A DNA stretch of 64,000 bases from CALKAL01 sp051846895 (GTDB lineage Bacteria > Bacillota > Bacilli > Bacillales > Alkalibacillaceae): assembly GCA_051846895.1 (NCBI GenBank), contig JBPYCQ010000013.1, positions 19,376 through 83,375 of the forward strand. Reading direction: 5' to 3'. The notes below the pieces were generated by a model. It worked only from the letters and a program-made list of their open reading frames with translations, did not search any database and was not told where the DNA came from. Shown piece by piece: positions 62,216-64,000 of the stretch (its first letter is position 1; every line of letters starts with the position of its first letter). A program made the position numbers and the translations under genes.

Positions 62216-62906
62216 ATCTTTCGTACACATATGTGACATGTTCAAGGTGACTTAATGCATCTAATATATCATTCATAATCATTTTTTGATTTTTTTCTAA
62301 TTCAATAAAAACATTTCTTTGCGTTTTCGTCTCACTTTTTATTTCAATTCTATTTATTAATAGTGAAAAGTTATCAAAAATCTCTAAAATATCGGCTAAT
62401 TTAACATCTTTTCCAACGACAAGTTGGATCATATTTTCTTGCTTTTTTCTTGAAAAAACCTTTTCCCAAGAGTTAAGAACGATTAGGCTTACTAAAACTA
62501 CTAAAGTTGCAAGTACGGCTAACGGATACATTCCTGCGCCGACAACTAAACCAATCCCAGCAACAGTCCAAATTGACGCCGCCGTCGTTAATCCCCTAAT
62601 AGTCATTCCATGGACCATAATTGTGCCAGCACCTAGAAAACCAATCCCACTTATGACATAAGAAGGTATACGTGCAGGATCGAAACGAATATTATCATAT
62701 TTCATAATGTAGGAGTCGAAACCATAAATTGATAATAACATCATTAAGCATGCACCAACACCTACTAATATATGTGTTCTAAAACCGGCTGAATGGTTTT
62801 TTAATTCCCTTTCAAAACCAATTAAACCACATAATATCGTTGCTAATAGTATTCGTAACATCATAACATCGAAGTCTTCACCAACTAATTGATAAAATTG
62901 CTCCAT
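62214..62906 (-). CDS. MgtC/SapB-family membrane protein
   Basis: The 230-residue protein has four to five hydrophobic helices in residues 15-145 with the family motifs GLIGFERELKNHSAGFRTHILVGVGACLMM, SGIGFLGAGTIMVHG and IRGLTTAASIWTVAGIGL. A soluble C-terminal part of about 75 residues resembles an ACT-like domain. Family members include MgtC, a modulator of F-type ATPase and virulence, and proteins of unknown job; the role here cannot be stated. It is a single-gene unit between the rRNA operon and ctsR. Confidence 0.9.
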   Translation of the reverse strand: MEQFYQLVGEDFDVMMLRILLATILCGLIGFERELKNHSAGFRTHILVGVGACLMMLLSIYGFDSYIMKYDNIRFDPARIPSYVISGIGFLGAGTIMVHGMTIRGLTTAASIWTVAGIGLVVGAGMYPLAVLATLVVLVSLIVLNSWEKVFSRKKQENMIQLVVGKDVKLADILEIFDNFSLLINRIEIKSETKTQRNVFIELEKNQKMIMNDILDALSHLEHVTYVYER

Positions 62907-62995
62907 CTCAACACTCCCTTCCGTACATGTATAGCTAATATATTTATGCTCTATACAGCAATTATATGTTACAAAAAATTAATATAGTGCTAATC

Positions 62996-63004
62996 ATTAT
63001 ATCA
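62996..63004 (-). promoter_or_regulatory. Extended -10 promoter candidate for the mgtC-family gene
   Basis: The minus strand reads TGATATAAT, a perfect extended -10, about 90 bases before the start codon. A matching -35 was not seen. Confidence 0.55.
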
Positions 63005-63121
63005 GATTGCTTTAATTAAGAAATACAAGGTTGTTTTTTTAGATCTTAGATATTAAACTACAAAAACCTAAAGTATAATCTAGCAGTTGAGTGAAATATT
63101 TTTTAATTTTTATTTTACGAG

Positions 63122-63568
63122 TTATACGTCTTTAATCACAAGCATATCTGAGTCATCAAATTCCCAGTCAGGTCCATAAGCTACTTCCCAATAATAACCA
63201 TCGGGGTCTTTAAAATATCCGCCATATCCGCCCCATGAAACTCTTTTAGGACTTTTTACTATTTCAGCACCAGCTTGCTCAACTTTTGTAAAAATCTTAT
63301 CTACTTCTTTCTCTGACTTTGCATTGTAAGCAAGAGTTATTCCTGAAAACCCACCTGTTGCAATGGCTGGTGGATTCTCTTCATTTATATCCTTTGCTAA
63401 TAGTTCAATCGGATATAGTTCTAATTTTGATCCTTGATTTTTAAAGAAAACAATAACTGGCTCATCTTCAGTTCCTCTAATTGATGCTTCAAATCCAATG
63501 TCTTGATAAAACTTTAGTGATTTTGCAATATTTTTTACACCTAATGCTATTAAATTAATTCTGTTCAT
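63122..63568 (-). CDS. VOC-superfamily (glyoxalase-fold) protein
   Basis: The 148-residue protein has the paired beta-alpha-beta-beta-beta units of the VOC fold: INLIALGVKNIAKSLKFYQDIGFEAS at the start and WGGYGGYFKDPDGYYWEVAYGP near the end. In the second unit Glu of YYWEVAY is at a metal-ligand position; the first-unit His of true glyoxalase I is not seen. Its substrate is unknown. It is probably a single-gene unit after the rrn terminator. Confidence 0.85.
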   Translation of the reverse strand: MNRINLIALGVKNIAKSLKFYQDIGFEASIRGTEDEPVIVFFKNQGSKLELYPIELLAKDINEENPPAIATGGFSGITLAYNAKSEKEVDKIFTKVEQAGAEIVKSPKRVSWGGYGGYFKDPDGYYWEVAYGPDWEFDDSDMLVIKDV

Positions 63569-63659
63569 CTGAGTTCATCCTTTTTATTTATTTCTCTATA
63601 TTATATTCTAGATAAGTTAGTAGAAAACCTTTTACTACTCTTTCTTAAATTATGTATTA

Positions 63660-63696
63660 TAAAAAAAGCCAAGAAGATATTATCTCCTTGGCTTTT
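63660..63696 (-). terminator. Terminator of the rRNA operon
   Basis: AAGCCAAG and CTTGGCTT arms with further internal pairing are followed by seven U on the minus strand, directly after the 5S gene. Confidence 0.93.
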
Positions 63697-63700
63697 GACC

Positions 63701-63816
63701 GCCCGGCAACGTCCTACTCTCGCAGGGGAAAAACCCCAACTACCATCGGCGCTAGAGAGCTTAACTTCTGAGTTCGGAATGAGTTCAGGTGTGACCTCTC
63801 TGCCATCGTCACCGGA
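63701..63816 (-). rRNA. rrf: 5S ribosomal RNA
   Basis: The minus strand begins TCCGGTGACGAT and ends CGTTGCCGGGC, which pair to form helix I. Internal landmarks GAGGTCACACC, CCGAAC, AAGTTAAGCTC and GGTAGT are those of Bacillus 5S rRNA. The length is 116 bases. Boundaries are by alignment from memory and could be off by one or two bases. Confidence 0.95.
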
Positions 63817-63900
63817 CTATTTGGTGTTTGAATCAAACACCTTCAAAACTAGATAAGAACTTTGATGTAGCTAAAACGATTGCGACGTCTTTTCAAAATT

Positions 63901-64000
63901 GAAGTTAAGTCCTCGATCGATTAGTATCCGTCAGCTGCACGTGTCGCCACGCTTCCACCTCGGACCTATCAACCTCATCGTCTCTGAGGGATCTTACTTC
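63901..64000 (-). rRNA. rrl: 23S ribosomal RNA, 3' end (partial)
   Basis: The minus strand contains the conserved 3' terminus ATACTAATCGATCGAGGACTTAAC and the preceding GCAGCTGACGG region. Only about 100 bases are in the window; the gene continues to the right. An 84-base spacer without a tRNA gene separates it from 5S. Confidence 0.95.

Noticed and set aside
63817..63900. A tRNA gene in the 23S-5S spacer
   Set aside because: The 84 bases lack any T-loop (GGTTCRA) or acceptor pairing; it is a plain spacer.

Overview
The window is a piece of a low-GC Gram-positive chromosome, almost certainly from the family Bacillaceae. The evidence is the gene order (23S-5S rRNA, ctsR-mcsA-mcsB-clpC, radA, yacL, ispD/F, gltX, cysE-cysS-mrnC-rlmB-yacP-sigH-rpmG-secE-nusG-rplKAJL-rpoBC-str-S10-spc-alpha-ecf-truA), the spore-former sigma factor SigH, a Cys T-box, a CtsR operator and a guanine riboswitch. 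Every recognised gene lies on the minus strand, so the window reads from right to left. I could not assign genus or species. A GC-rich palindromic element of a kind I associate with Bacillaceae genomes supports the family placement.

Right to left. (1) 64000-63700: the 3' end of a 23S rRNA gene, a complete 5S gene and the rrn terminator. (2) 63570-62210: a VOC (glyoxalase-fold) protein and an MgtC-family membrane protein between the rRNA operon and the stress operon. (3) 62160-57460: the CtsR-controlled protein quality-control operon ctsR-mcsA-mcsB-clpC, closed by a terminator. (4) 57270-53330: radA, yacL and a fused ispD-ispF gene; disA, normally between radA and yacL, is absent. (5) 53290-47040: gltX, then a Cys T-box in front of cysE-cysS-mrnC-rlmB-yacP (rae1), then sigH. 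(6) 46970-34950: rpmG-secE-nusG, rplK-rplA, rplJ-rplL, an RsmC-like methylase, rpoB-rpoC. (7) 34840-11450: rplGB-rpsL-rpsG-fusA-tuf, the S10 and spc ribosomal protein operons with secY-adk-map-infA, the alpha operon, the ECF transporter module and truA. (8) 11450-1: the purine operon purEKBC-L-F-M-N-H-D, behind a PurR operator, guanine riboswitch and terminator; purD runs off the window.

The window therefore combines translation and transcription machinery, tRNA charging (Glu, Cys), rRNA maturation, protein secretion, proteolysis and de novo IMP synthesis. Several internal promoters and attenuators (before tuf, rpsJ, rplJ, rplK, rplGB, rpoA, sigH, rpmG and yacL) divide the co-directional array into separately tunable units.

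Three departures from the usual Bacillus layout stand out. purS and purQ are missing between purC and purL, although the encoded PurL is the short type that needs them. disA is missing. rplM-rpsI do not follow truA; the purine operon is there instead. The ispD-ispF fusion keeps an internal Shine-Dalgarno sequence and TTG start exactly where a separate IspF would begin. I found no CRISPR array, insertion sequence, prophage or tRNA gene. Gene-free stretches over 300 bases are the purine leader (10922-11454), the tuf-rpsJ interval (29778-30112), the rpoB leader (42171-42612) and the T-box leader of cysE (51478-51813); each is described below.
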